A stretch of 64,000 nt of DNA, taken from the NCBI GenBank assembly GCA_964598225.1, contig CAZRBG010000012.1, forward strand, positions 34,655 through 98,654, read 5' to 3'. Shown piece by piece: positions 35,591 through 43,960 of this stretch. Under the pieces are notes generated by a model that was not told the origin of the DNA, made no database searches, and saw only the letters and a list, made by a program, of their open reading frames with translations. The stretch is from SG8-4 sp964598225. Lineage in GTDB: Bacteria; Planctomycetota; Phycisphaerae; Sedimentisphaerales; Anaerobacaceae. Position 1 is the stretch's first letter. Each line of letters begins with the position of its first letter. Made by a program: the position numbers and the translations under genes.

Positions 35591-36244
35591 ATGACCACAA
35601 TGAACGCTGAGCAATTTATAGATAAATTTCCTTCTTTCAGGAATAGTTCCAGAGAATTGGTAAATGATATTCTGGCTTCATCTCATCAAAGATTCACATC
35701 TCGTGATACCGCATTTCAACTCGAAGGGCAACTTTGCAAGCACCTTGAACTCTTGCTGTCCGGAGAGAAGCGTATTTATGTATCCAGCCCGGCGGGAAAG
35801 GAAATCACCTTATACGAAGTTGGTCCTGGTGAAGCCTGTATAATAAACGCAGTGTGCGCTCTTACTAATACCCGGAGCCCGGTAAACTCCAGGGCTCTCA
35901 CTGATGTCAGTTCGATCTTGATCCCGGCCGAAGACTTTCGGAATCTCGTAGCTGCACACAAAGAGGTAAGATCGTTTGTCTTCGGTTCTATTGAGCAAAG
36001 AATAACCTCTTTTCTGGAACTCCTTAGCGCAGTCGTTTTCGAAAAAATGGACACAAGGCTTTTCGACTACCTTGTCGAGAAATCGGAGAACAACATTCTA
36101 CTGATGACCCATCAACAAATAGCCAACGACCTCGGAACGGCAAGAGAGGTTGTCAGCCGTTTACTGAAAGATTTCGAGAGTAAGGGCAAAGTCATTCTAT
36201 CAAGAGGCCGAATTGAGCTAACCTCCCTTTATTGGGAGGATTAA
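35591..36244 (+). CDS. CRP/FNR-family transcription regulator (paralogue 2)
   Basis: 217 aa from ATG 35591, preceded by AGGA at 9 bases; the frame itself opens at 35513. It is strikingly similar to the gene at 34743 ('GKEITLYEVGPGEACIINAVCALTN', 'MTHQQIANDLGTAREVVSRLLKDFESKGKVILSRGRIEL'). The same Cys pair (C-x5-C) is present. Tandem copies 194 bases apart point to recent duplication, with separate promoters possible. The ligand is unknown. Confidence 0.88.
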   Translation: MTTMNAEQFIDKFPSFRNSSRELVNDILASSHQRFTSRDTAFQLEGQLCKHLELLLSGEKRIYVSSPAGKEITLYEVGPGEACIINAVCALTNTRSPVNSRALTDVSSILIPAEDFRNLVAAHKEVRSFVFGSIEQRITSFLELLSAVVFEKMDTRLFDYLVEKSENNILLMTHQQIANDLGTAREVVSRLLKDFESKGKVILSRGRIELTSLYWED

Positions 36245-36257
36245 CGATTAAAACATC

Positions 36258-36285
36258 CGTAAGCCAAGCCCGGACGCGGCTTACG
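36258..36285 (+). terminator. Short hairpin after regulator 2, weak terminator candidate
   Basis: CGTAAGCC / GGCTTACG arms (8 bp) with a 12-base loop, 14 bases after the stop codon. There is no T-run, so termination would be inefficient or rho-dependent. Confidence 0.35.
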
Positions 36286-36384
36286 AGCAAGCAGCACGTG
36301 CGGGCCTTGTCATTGGACGATTACATATCGTGCGTTAACCTACGGTTGGCGCCCAGGCTTAGCTGTACAATGGATCGGGTCCGG

Positions 36385-36831
36385 TCAGCCGGTGTTTTTG
36401 CTCACGAGTTCCGGCCAGTTCTTATCCGCCTTGGCGACCTGCTTGTCGAATTTCTTGTTGAACTGCTCCAGGATGGCCGGATTGAGGTTAAGATACAGCT
36501 TTCCGTTCTTGATCTGCCACGTGTTGATATCCACGGGAAACAGCGCTCCGGCTGCTACGCCGAAGGCACAGTAGCCCCCGTATTGGGGCACATACGCTTC
36601 CGGATCCGACTCGAACTTTCCCTTATGATCTTTCGACGTGAAAAAATACGTAGCCCCCTTGTGGGTCGCGGAAATGTTGAGGTCTCCGTGCATCGGCTTG
36701 CCGTCGGTGAAGAAGGCCACGGGATCGTAGCCGTCCAGGGCAATCCCGCTGGCCCCGGCAACGTTGACGAGTTCTTGACGGGAAGTCGATCCTGTGTCCG
36801 CACCACCTATTGTTTCTTGTGTCTTGTCCAT
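36385..36831 (-). CDS. YHS-domain protein
   Basis: 148 aa, no signal peptide. The YHS domain is evident in 'ALDGYDPVAFFTDGKPMHGDLNISATHKGATYFFTSKDHKGKFESDPEAYVPQYGGYCAFGVAAGALFPVDINTWQIKNGKLYLNLNPAILEQFNKKF'. YHS domains are small metal-binding folds, often copper-related, near heavy-metal or redox genes. The residues 'YGGYCAFG' carry the single conserved Cys. It is 45 bases downstream of the cytochrome/DM13 gene on the same strand and converges on regulator 2. It may handle copper for the cupredoxin protein nearby (inference). Confidence 0.85.
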   Translation of the reverse strand: MDKTQETIGGADTGSTSRQELVNVAGASGIALDGYDPVAFFTDGKPMHGDLNISATHKGATYFFTSKDHKGKFESDPEAYVPQYGGYCAFGVAAGALFPVDINTWQIKNGKLYLNLNPAILEQFNKKFDKQVAKADKNWPELVSKNTG

Positions 36832-36875
36832 GATATCACTCCTATTATTTTTAAAATCAGTATTGATTCTTGACT

Positions 36876-38594
36876 CTATGGTGTTGGCATAAACATTCCG
36901 TCAGCAAAACTGACTCCCACCGGCACGCACCAAACCGAAACGTGAGTATATTGTGAAATGTCTATAAAAGAAGGGAGCGTAATTTCGAAATTGCCATCTG
37001 TACAACTCGAATTTAAACCATAACATTCACCAAGTGTAAATTCATAAGCGGTGACACCATTTCTGCCCTCTTGCCGGGTAAAATTAACGCTATCCGACTG
37101 AATCAAGTACAGCTCTACGGCAATCCCTCCGCCGTCATATTCAAAATTTTCAAATTGCAGTGTTCTTTCGTCGATAATTCGCACCTGTCCTGCAACACGG
37201 TGTGAATTTCCTGTTCCAAAATCAGCTACCCATCCGATTTGAGTTCCCATAGGTTCAGGGGTCCATCGGGATGCAGTTGAGATGAATTCTGCCAGGTTGC
37301 GTACATCATCGTCACTAATCCGGTCCGCTCCCCAAAACGGCATATTGCCTCCAAACTCTAAGCCGTCATACGTACCGCTTATGTTGGATCCGCTTTGCCG
37401 GATTTTCGCCGCGATATAATCGTGGTCTAAGGGTATGGTGGGTCTAAAAGCCAGGAAAGGACCGAACAATCCCCCTTGTTCACCAGGTCGACCCAACAAG
37501 TCTCGGCCATGACACTCTATGCACGCAAGTTTGCCATATAACTCTCTTCCTTGCTCAAAATCTCCACCTGTGGGCGGATCAGGAGGAGAAACAATTTGAA
37601 TTTGGATCGCTTCCGAAGGGCTGACTGTGGTTAAACTCTGAATATAGGCTTCTATAGCTTTCCAAACCTCATCATCCTCATCGACTGTTTCGGCATTCAT
37701 CCAGTCAAGCAAACACGTGTTTACCGCTTCGATCAATTTCGCGGCATTGCCGTTTTTCCAATGTGGACGGCTAAATGCATTCATCATGGTATGGCCGGGA
37801 CGGATGATTTCATCCTCTCCTTCTAATCCCTCGTCGTGACAAATGGCGCAGGTAAAAGAATTGCCGCCACGGCCAAAATGTGAATTTTCAAACAGCATTT
37901 TGCCTTCCGTCACTAATAGCGGATCCAAATCGGGAATCGGTGTGACTTGAATATCATCTGCATCAGCCATCAACAAAGGAGGATCCGTTTCGTCGCCACT
38001 TAGAAAATCGGCACTCCAATATTCTCCACTGCCGAAAGTGTAAATCTCAACATTGTCCAGATGCACAATCAGACTCTCCGTATCGCTTTGATTGATGATT
38101 TCAAGCATGATACGAAATCCGGTTGACGGTGGAGTATGTAAAAGGACCATGCGACGGTAACGGTTCACAAATGATTTGGCGCTAGTCGGAGAGTTGCTGG
38201 CCACAAAACCATCCGGACCTTGATCGATGCTTGCCAGTGTGATGGCTGTACTTGCATGGCTGGTCCGAATCGCACAGCGTACGAAGGCCGCTCTGGAGGT
38301 TTCGATTGAATCAAAGAGAATCCTTACACCTTCACCGGGATCAGCATTGATGATTGCGCCTTGGCCATCTGTGGCACCTTTAAAAGCGGATTCGGTTGGA
38401 ATATCTGCAAATGTCACATTTGCTTCGGGCACAATACCTAAATCGGCGCCTTGAATTTCTACTCCATTTTCTGCCGCAGTAGTTCCGGAAAAATCGAAAC
38501 TCAGCGGATTTGCAGATACACAGAATGGGACTCCAGTCATACATCCAATAACGATCAGATATATAATCTTTCGCATCAGTTCTCTCTTTCGCAT
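36876..38594 (-). CDS. Exported dihaem cytochrome c with C-terminal DM13 domain
   Basis: 572 aa, Sec signal (MRKIIYLIVIGCMTGVPFCVSA; AGGAG 7 bases before ATG 38594). Residues 30-190 form a beta-sandwich of unassigned type. Two haem-binding sites follow, CAICH (249-253) and CIECH (357-361); the second looks like a class I cytochrome c ('QGRELYGKLACIECHGRDLLG'). The last 110 residues read 'HRVAGQVRIIDERTLQFENFEYDGGGIAVELYLIQSDS' and 'TLPSFIDISQYTHVSVWCVPVGVSFADGMF', matching DM13, a domain proposed to take part in electron transfer through a conserved Cys. It probably passes electrons in the periplasm. Confidence 0.82.
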   Translation of the reverse strand: MRKRELMRKIIYLIVIGCMTGVPFCVSANPLSFDFSGTTAAENGVEIQGADLGIVPEANVTFADIPTESAFKGATDGQGAIINADPGEGVRILFDSIETSRAAFVRCAIRTSHASTAITLASIDQGPDGFVASNSPTSAKSFVNRYRRMVLLHTPPSTGFRIMLEIINQSDTESLIVHLDNVEIYTFGSGEYWSADFLSGDETDPPLLMADADDIQVTPIPDLDPLLVTEGKMLFENSHFGRGGNSFTCAICHDEGLEGEDEIIRPGHTMMNAFSRPHWKNGNAAKLIEAVNTCLLDWMNAETVDEDDEVWKAIEAYIQSLTTVSPSEAIQIQIVSPPDPPTGGDFEQGRELYGKLACIECHGRDLLGRPGEQGGLFGPFLAFRPTIPLDHDYIAAKIRQSGSNISGTYDGLEFGGNMPFWGADRISDDDVRNLAEFISTASRWTPEPMGTQIGWVADFGTGNSHRVAGQVRIIDERTLQFENFEYDGGGIAVELYLIQSDSVNFTRQEGRNGVTAYEFTLGECYGLNSSCTDGNFEITLPSFIDISQYTHVSVWCVPVGVSFADGMFMPTP

Positions 38595-38744
38595 AAGTTT
38601 TCTCCTAAATGGATAGATGAGATGAAATGTAGTTTTCATCCCGTCTACTACTGTGTTTCAGTTAGATCAATTTGTCCTGGATTTCCCAAATGTCTTCATA
38701 AACGGCAATCCTACATGCTGATATGGTTAATCTCACTTGCCCGA

Positions 38745-40709
38745 TTATCGAATAGCATTTTCCAACCAGTTGTCAATCAGTATGTTAAGATCGGTAATGT
38801 CCACCACGCAATCACCGTTAATGTCACCGGGAATTCTTGACTTACAAAGGCCGACGATCTTAAGCACCATGCCGTCGGTTCCAAACGGGCCCAGGTTCGT
38901 TCCGGCCAGCAAATACAGCTCGCCATCAGCATCCTGCCCGAAGGCCTTGACGTACAATCCGAGTTCTCGGTCATTCACTCCCATTTTAAGCTCCGCGATT
39001 TCGCCCGTGCCGAGATCGGCATAGAATATTCTCCCCTCTGGAGCAAAGAAGGAAGCCGAAAAATCACCGAACAAGTACTTGCCCGTCAGTTCCGGCATAG
39101 CGCTTCCGTTGTAGACAAAACCGCCGGTGATGCTGATTCCTTCATCATGATCGTATTCGACAACCGGATCGACGAATTTTCCGGGCAGGCCCTTCAGGTC
39201 ATCGCTCACGGTTCCATCGGACGGATCGAAACGAAAGGTTCCTTCTTTAAGGTTCCAGCCGTAGTTGCCGCCTGCGAGAACCAGATCAACCTCCTCAACC
39301 ATATTCTGACCGACGTCAGCAACGATCAGCGTGTCAGTCGCCGGATGAAAACTGAATCTCCACGGGTTCCTGAATCCATAGGCAAATATCTCATCCACCC
39401 CGGCCCTTCCTACGAAAGGATTGTCAATCGGAACACGATAGGAGCCGTTTGCGCTCATCGGATCAAGACTCTCGGCCGTCAGTAGAGGATCGAGTGGATC
39501 GATTCGCAGTATCGAACCGTGCACTGTGTCTATGTTCTGTCCATTGCCTATGTCACCGTGACCACTGGCGACGTCATCTGCCGCCCCACCGTCTCCCACC
39601 CCGACGTACATGTACCCGTCTCTGCCAAAACCCAGCATGCCTGCGTTATGATTGAACTGCGGCTCATCTATCCTCATGATTTCTCGGCGCGTGCTTTTGT
39701 CGATCACGTTCGGATTGGTTGCATCGACGGTCCACTCGGCGACGACGCTCTGGTGGTCGAAAACTTCCCCGGCAGGCAGAGGCACGGTTGTGAAGTCGGC
39801 TGGAGAACCGACCATTTCGCTTGAGTACGTATAGATTTTCTGATAGCCGGCACTGGCGGGGTTTCCGAAGCCAGGGTGAAATGCCAGTCCCAACAGACCC
39901 CGTTCGTCAAAGTCATTCACGTCGGCTGAGCCGAAGAAGCCCGGCATGTGAACACGATCGGTAATATCCAAAAACGGCGTGTTGAGAAGCCCTCCATCCT
40001 CAATGATCCAGATGACGCCGGGCTGATCCAGCACGAAGAGCCGGTTCGTGCCGTCTCCGGCATGCGTAAGATAAACCGGTGCAGTTATTCCCGAGGCCAC
40101 CAGTTCCAGTTCGACGCTGACCGAACCCTTCTCGATAGGTCCTGGAATCGGGTCGCCCACAGGGTCCGGCTCCGGCTTGGGATCGGGCTCAGGGGCCGGC
40201 TCAGGATCTGCCGCGGGCAAGACGTTAAAATCACCCCGCATGGTGAAAATATGTGCTCTGCACCGATAACCCGGCACGCGCCCCGGCTCCATCATGGCCT
40301 CATGAAGCGCCGCGGTCAAAGTGAACGTTACAGTACCGGCGCCGTCGTCGGCCCAAGCGATGTTGGGATCCGATTCGAGAGAACCGGCCACACCGCCCTG
40401 TGCCAGAAGAACGATGTCAAGCCCGGGTGAAGAACCCTTGGCAAGCACCTCGAACGGATGCGGTATAAAGTTGGTGACCGCCACCTGGTACCGTTTGCCT
40501 ATCTGGACGGTCAATGTTGGGTCCTGGGAGCCAAGGCTTGCCCCGAGTCCGGCATCCGCAGGATCGAAAGCATCAAGCCTGTATGAGGCCGAGCCAACGT
40601 TTCCAAAGGTCCAGGCCACATCGTGCAATGTTGCCTCTGAGGCCCTGAAGCTTCCCAGGACAATAACCAGACCGGCTAACAGCCCGATCACCAATTTTCG
40701 CTCATTCAT
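38745..40709 (-). CDS. Cupredoxin-sugar dehydrogenase-dockerin fusion
   Basis: 654 aa, signal peptide 'RKLVIGLLAGLVIVLGSFRASEA'; AAGGAG lies 7 bases before ATG 40709. Residues 28-165 look like a cupredoxin with type 1 copper ligands H84 ('FIPHPFEVL'), C150, H153 and M157 ('YRCRAHIFTMRG'). A Pro/Glu/Asp linker (166-190) follows, then a glucose/sorbosone dehydrogenase propeller (about 200-620; 'HAGDGTNRLFVLDQPGVIWIIEDGG', 'HNAGMLGFGRDGYMYVGVGDGG'). It ends with a single dockerin-like calcium repeat, 'GDINGDCVVDITDLNILIDNWL'. The copper domain could accept electrons from sugar oxidation and pass them to the cytochrome encoded next (inference). Confidence 0.85.
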   Translation of the reverse strand: MNERKLVIGLLAGLVIVLGSFRASEATLHDVAWTFGNVGSASYRLDAFDPADAGLGASLGSQDPTLTVQIGKRYQVAVTNFIPHPFEVLAKGSSPGLDIVLLAQGGVAGSLESDPNIAWADDGAGTVTFTLTAALHEAMMEPGRVPGYRCRAHIFTMRGDFNVLPAADPEPAPEPDPKPEPDPVGDPIPGPIEKGSVSVELELVASGITAPVYLTHAGDGTNRLFVLDQPGVIWIIEDGGLLNTPFLDITDRVHMPGFFGSADVNDFDERGLLGLAFHPGFGNPASAGYQKIYTYSSEMVGSPADFTTVPLPAGEVFDHQSVVAEWTVDATNPNVIDKSTRREIMRIDEPQFNHNAGMLGFGRDGYMYVGVGDGGAADDVASGHGDIGNGQNIDTVHGSILRIDPLDPLLTAESLDPMSANGSYRVPIDNPFVGRAGVDEIFAYGFRNPWRFSFHPATDTLIVADVGQNMVEEVDLVLAGGNYGWNLKEGTFRFDPSDGTVSDDLKGLPGKFVDPVVEYDHDEGISITGGFVYNGSAMPELTGKYLFGDFSASFFAPEGRIFYADLGTGEIAELKMGVNDRELGLYVKAFGQDADGELYLLAGTNLGPFGTDGMVLKIVGLCKSRIPGDINGDCVVDITDLNILIDNWLENAIR

Positions 40710-40820
40710 GATATACTCCTTATCTTGTTCATCTGAGACCCGCAGGTCGCTCGAAGGCATCGGCATAAGGTGAGTCGCAGATTGTTAGCCAGCCTCGAAG
40801 GTCCAATATCTTGCCGCAAT

Positions 40821-40862
40821 AAGGGGATGCATGGCTTGAGGACTCCAAGCCACACACCCCTT
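40821..40862 (-). other. Two-tier hairpin between cupredoxin gene and its upstream neighbour
   Basis: AAGGGG (40821-40826) pairs with CCCCTT (40857-40862), and TGGCTTG (40832-40838) with CAAGCCA (40846-40852). There is no T-run. It sits 36 bases past the stop of the 174-aa protein gene and may mark an mRNA processing or attenuation point. Confidence 0.45.
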
Positions 40863-40897
40863 CATCATAACCTTTGAACATTGGACTTCACTGAGGC

Positions 40898-41422
40898 TTA
40901 AAAGGTATCTCCAGGCTCGAGCGTCTCGAAATCTTCGGGCTGCAGTTTTCCAGCCTTCACAGAGACAACCGGACAAAGGACAACTACACCCGGCGTCGCG
41001 ATAGTTACCAACCCGTCACCTTCTGCAGCCAAAATGTCCTCAACATCGTCGAAGACAACTCCTTCATCGTCAAAATGATCCGAACTATAGCCGGCATCAA
41101 TTATGTCCTGGACGGTAACTCCCTCGGCCGTGTGGACTACATGTACGTTCCAGTGGGGCGAATAACCCGGCTCGCCCGGGATGAACTCCACGACGTTAGC
41201 TTGATAAACTCGAGGCCCACCGATCGCGTAGATATCGTAGTCGCCCCGCTCGGTAACGCCTTCCTCGATTCCGAGATCGAGATAATAAATCTCTTCTCCC
41301 TCGTACCAGCCATTTACGTTCGGCACGCCCTTCTCTGCTGGCATGCCCGCAAAGACGGCGACTGCGATCAGCATACTGATAGCTACAACCAATACTTTCT
41401 TTTTCGTTTTAATAAACGTCAT
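40898..41422 (-). CDS. Secreted protein of unknown function (DUF7482-like)
   Basis: 174 aa with a Sec signal (MTFIKTKKKVLVVAISMLIAVAVFAGMPA); AGGAG lies 8 bases before ATG 41422. The mature part has a pattern I associate with DUF7482 ('GEEIYYLDLGIEEGVTERGDYDIYAIGG', 'YQANVVEFIPGEPGYSPHWNVHVVHTAEGVTVQDIIDAGYSSDHFDDEGVVFDDVEDILAAEGDGLVTIATPGVVVLCPVVS'). This assignment is from memory and uncertain. His and Asp residues and a single late Cys ('VVLCPVVS') could bind metal. It lies upstream of the cupredoxin fusion on the same strand. Confidence 0.7.
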   Translation of the reverse strand: MTFIKTKKKVLVVAISMLIAVAVFAGMPAEKGVPNVNGWYEGEEIYYLDLGIEEGVTERGDYDIYAIGGPRVYQANVVEFIPGEPGYSPHWNVHVVHTAEGVTVQDIIDAGYSSDHFDDEGVVFDDVEDILAAEGDGLVTIATPGVVVLCPVVSVKAGKLQPEDFETLEPGDTF

Positions 41423-41796
41423 TTTTAAGTCTCCTACTTTTTTGATTGACAACTTGCTTTACTAAAAACACAACTCTACACACAAAAACCTAAATCACTT
41501 TGAGAGCAACCTCCCTTCTCCCCTCGAATTAGCATCAAATACGCGATGCGGTTAATATCTAATTCAGATTCACTTACGAACGAAAGAGTACGAAACATAA
41601 GGACAATTTAATAAAAAGCACATCTTCGGTCGGTGATATAAACCCAGACAATTGGTGACATTGTCACTGTATTTGTGGCAAATAAGTCATCGACCGGCAC
41701 AGTGCTTTTGATACAATTTTGTAATTGTCACGTATGTCCTTGCTCGAAATATATTCTCATTGGAATGGTAAGTGCATCGGTCTGAGGATTGAGTAG
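41423..41796. promoter_or_regulatory. Divergent regulatory region with GTGACATTGTCAC palindrome
   Basis: 374 bases between the secreted protein (minus) and regulator 3 (plus). At 41655-41667 it holds GTGACATTGTCAC, a perfect 6+1+6 palindrome about 130 bases before the regulator 3 start. A related half-site, TTGTCACG, lies near 41725. No gene is visible. The palindrome is of the size and symmetry bound by CRP/FNR-fold proteins (TGTGA/TCACA-like). Confidence 0.6.
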
Positions 41797-42438
41797 ATGG
41801 CGGAATTGAACGCTGAGCAATTCATAAGAATATTTCCCTTTTTTAGAAACACCCCGGGAAAGTTGACGAAGGACATACTGGCTTCATCTCACCGTGGTTT
41901 TACAAGCAGGCAAACAAGGATGCAATACGAAGGACAACTTTGTACAGATTTTGAACTCATGCTGTCGGGAGAGAAACGCATCTATAAATCGGATCCGGCG
42001 GGAAGGGAAATCACTTTGTATGAGCTCGGCCCCGGAGAGGCATGCATACTAAACGCGGCATGCCTTCTTTCTGATACGCCGAGCTCCGTAAACGCGACGG
42101 CGATTACAGATGTCAGTTGTCTCTTACTGCCGGCGGAAGACTTCAGAAATCTCCTTTCGGCACATGAAGAAATGAGGACATTCGTCTTCGGCTCTATCAG
42201 TAACAGATTTGTCACCATTCTGGAACTTATTAGCGAAATTGTCTTTGGAAAAATGGATGAACGGCTGTTCGATTACCTCGTGGAGAAATCCGAGAACGGC
42301 ATGCTGTCGACGACCCATCAACAGATAGCCAATGACCTTGGAACGGCAAGAGAAGTTGTCAGCCGTTTACTGAAGGATTTCGAGAGAGAGGGAAAAGTCA
42401 TTCTGTCCAGAGGCCATATCAGGCTGACGATCCCTTGA
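41797..42438 (+). CDS. CRP/FNR-family transcription regulator (paralogue 3)
   Basis: 213 aa. It has the same architecture and Cys pair as the two regulators 6-7 kb upstream: 'GREITLYELGPGEACILNAACLLSD' (C-x5-C) and 'TTHQQIANDLGTAREVVSRLLKDFEREGKVILSRGHIRL'. The ATG at 41797 has GAGTAG upstream, a weak site. The recognition helix matches paralogues 1 and 2, so all three may bind similar operators. Palindromes GTGAC-N3-GTCAC lie upstream and directly downstream of this gene. Confidence 0.88.
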   Translation: MAELNAEQFIRIFPFFRNTPGKLTKDILASSHRGFTSRQTRMQYEGQLCTDFELMLSGEKRIYKSDPAGREITLYELGPGEACILNAACLLSDTPSSVNATAITDVSCLLLPAEDFRNLLSAHEEMRTFVFGSISNRFVTILELISEIVFGKMDERLFDYLVEKSENGMLSTTHQQIANDLGTAREVVSRLLKDFEREGKVILSRGHIRLTIP

Positions 42439-42444
42439 AACACT

Positions 42445-42457
42445 GTGACAAGGTCAC
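42445..42457. promoter_or_regulatory. Second GTGAC-N3-GTCAC palindrome
   Basis: GTGACAAGGTCAC, immediately after the regulator 3 stop and about 250 bases before the spondin-domain gene. The outer five bases on each side are identical to the site at 41655-41667. A half-site GGTCACA follows at about 42474. Confidence 0.5.
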
Positions 42458-42700
42458 CAAGCTCGCGGAATTAGGTCACAGACTGCAAATCGGTTCTTGG
42501 TAAACTCTGAGAATTGGGTTGTGCTTTCTTATCAACCTTAAATTGCGTCTGAACAACACAACTTTGTTGATCTTATATCGGGAAGGGGAGAATGGAGGTG
42601 GCAAAATGGAGACCTGAATATCCTTGCGGAAAACCCGTCCTCAGGGACCAAATTTGTTAAATGAAAAATGAGAAAGCATTTTGTGTGAAAGGCAAGAACA

Positions 42701-43549
42701 ATGAAAAGGCAGAATAGAAAGAGCAAATCGGTATTTTGGTTATTAACATTGGCTTTGATCGCTTGGTCGGCGGTGGCTTTGCCTTCCCACGCCCAGACGC
42801 AGGACATAATAGTTACAATCGAGAATCTTGCGCCGGAGGGCGGTGTATTTTTCACTCCCGTCTGGCTGGGATTTCACGACGGCAGTCTCGACCTGTTCGA
42901 TCCGGGCGGTCTGGCAAGCGAATCGCTCGAACGTATAGCCGAGGACGGAGATGCTGCGACTCTGAGAGCTGAATTTGCGGCGGCGGTCGGCGATGCCGGA
43001 GGAATGGACGACGTTGTTACGGCGCCCGAAGGCTTTGCCGGAGCGCCCGTGTATGATCCGGGCGATATCGCTTCCGCGCAGTATTTGTTGGATTCGAAGA
43101 TGAATCGCTATGCAAGTTTCTTAAGCATGATCATTCCCTCGAATGACGCCTTCATCGGCAATCACGATCCGAAACAGATTGAGCTTTTCGACGCCGCCGG
43201 CGAATTCAAAGGCAAACAGATAATAACAATCCTGGGATCGATGGTCTGGGACGCCGGTACAGAACTGAACACCGAAATGGATGCCGCTTTTATCAATCAG
43301 ACCGAACCGAATACCGGAATGACGACAAGCAGTCCCGTTTTACCTCATCCGGGATATCTCGGATCACACGGCAATCCCGGCAGCGATCCCATAATTCTTG
43401 GCGGCACCGGCCCGGCTGATATTATGTTCGATGCCGTTGCGGCTGATTTCACGCTACCCTACACTGTCATAGCAAGGATCACTATCGAACCCGTTCAGAC
43501 GGTCGGTTCAACTGGTACATACAGCCTTGCTGTCCAACGGCCGCAGTAG
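42701..43549 (+). CDS. Secreted spondin-domain protein
   Basis: 282 aa, signal peptide 'KSVFWLLTLALIAWSAVALPSHA'. The mature part follows the bacterial spondin pattern: 'IIVTIENLAPEGGVFFTPVWLGFHDGSLDLFDPGGLASESLERIAEDGDAATLRAEF', then 'RYASFLSMIIPSNDAFIGNHDPKQIELFDAAGEF', then 'WDAGTELNTEMDAAFINQTEPNTGM'. Spondin domains in animals bind membranes or matrix and have a calcium site; the bacterial function is unknown. AAAGG is about 8 bases upstream. It lies in the same cluster as the cupredoxin, cytochrome and YHS genes. Confidence 0.85.
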   Translation: MKRQNRKSKSVFWLLTLALIAWSAVALPSHAQTQDIIVTIENLAPEGGVFFTPVWLGFHDGSLDLFDPGGLASESLERIAEDGDAATLRAEFAAAVGDAGGMDDVVTAPEGFAGAPVYDPGDIASAQYLLDSKMNRYASFLSMIIPSNDAFIGNHDPKQIELFDAAGEFKGKQIITILGSMVWDAGTELNTEMDAAFINQTEPNTGMTTSSPVLPHPGYLGSHGNPGSDPIILGGTGPADIMFDAVAADFTLPYTVIARITIEPVQTVGSTGTYSLAVQRPQ

Positions 43550-43648
43550 TGGACCGATCATCTTTGTGGAAAGCCGGCAACTCTATTACGACTCAATCGT
43601 TAATGCCGATCCTTTGCCATAGAAGAGGGGTCATTCCAGAAACTTTAG

Positions 43649-43804
43649 ATGGGACCTAATGGCTTTCAAGCCGAGTTCGGTCCAGGTAATGTGGGCTACG
43701 TAGGCGGCCGCTGGAGGGTGGATGTAAACGACAACGGCGTGCAGGACGAAGAAGACAGCTACTTCATGTGTCCGTTGTTGCCCCCCGGCAGAGAGGAGCC
43801 GTAA
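43649..43804 (+). CDS. 51-aa frame with a calcium-loop motif, possibly a gene remnant
   Basis: The frame from ATG 43649 encodes 'GNVGYVGGRWRVDVNDNG' followed by 'VQDEEDSYFMCPLLPPGREEP'. The segment D-V-N-D-N-G-V-Q-D-E-E-D fits a DxNxNGxxDxxD calcium-binding loop like those of dockerins or thrombospondin type 3 repeats. An in-frame TAG directly precedes the ATG and there is no good ribosome binding site, so it may be the surviving 3' end of a larger secreted protein. A strong terminator follows at 43833-43862. Confidence 0.45.
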   Translation: MGPNGFQAEFGPGNVGYVGGRWRVDVNDNGVQDEEDSYFMCPLLPPGREEP

Positions 43805-43832
43805 CATTACCTCATAATCTCTCAATCGAATG

Positions 43833-43862
43833 GGGTGAGCTGCGGCTCACCCTTTTTTTTTT
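43833..43862 (+). terminator. Strong rho-independent terminator
   Basis: GGGTGAGC, 4-base loop TGCG, GCTCACCC, then ten T. It ends the transcript of the spondin region. Confidence 0.95.
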
Positions 43863-43960
43863 CTCCCGAGGAAATACCGTGGTCGATTCTTATCGGTTGA
43901 ATTTTTGCCGTGGCATGTTATAATAATCGGAAAGATCAAGGATTTGAGACCAGGTGCAGG

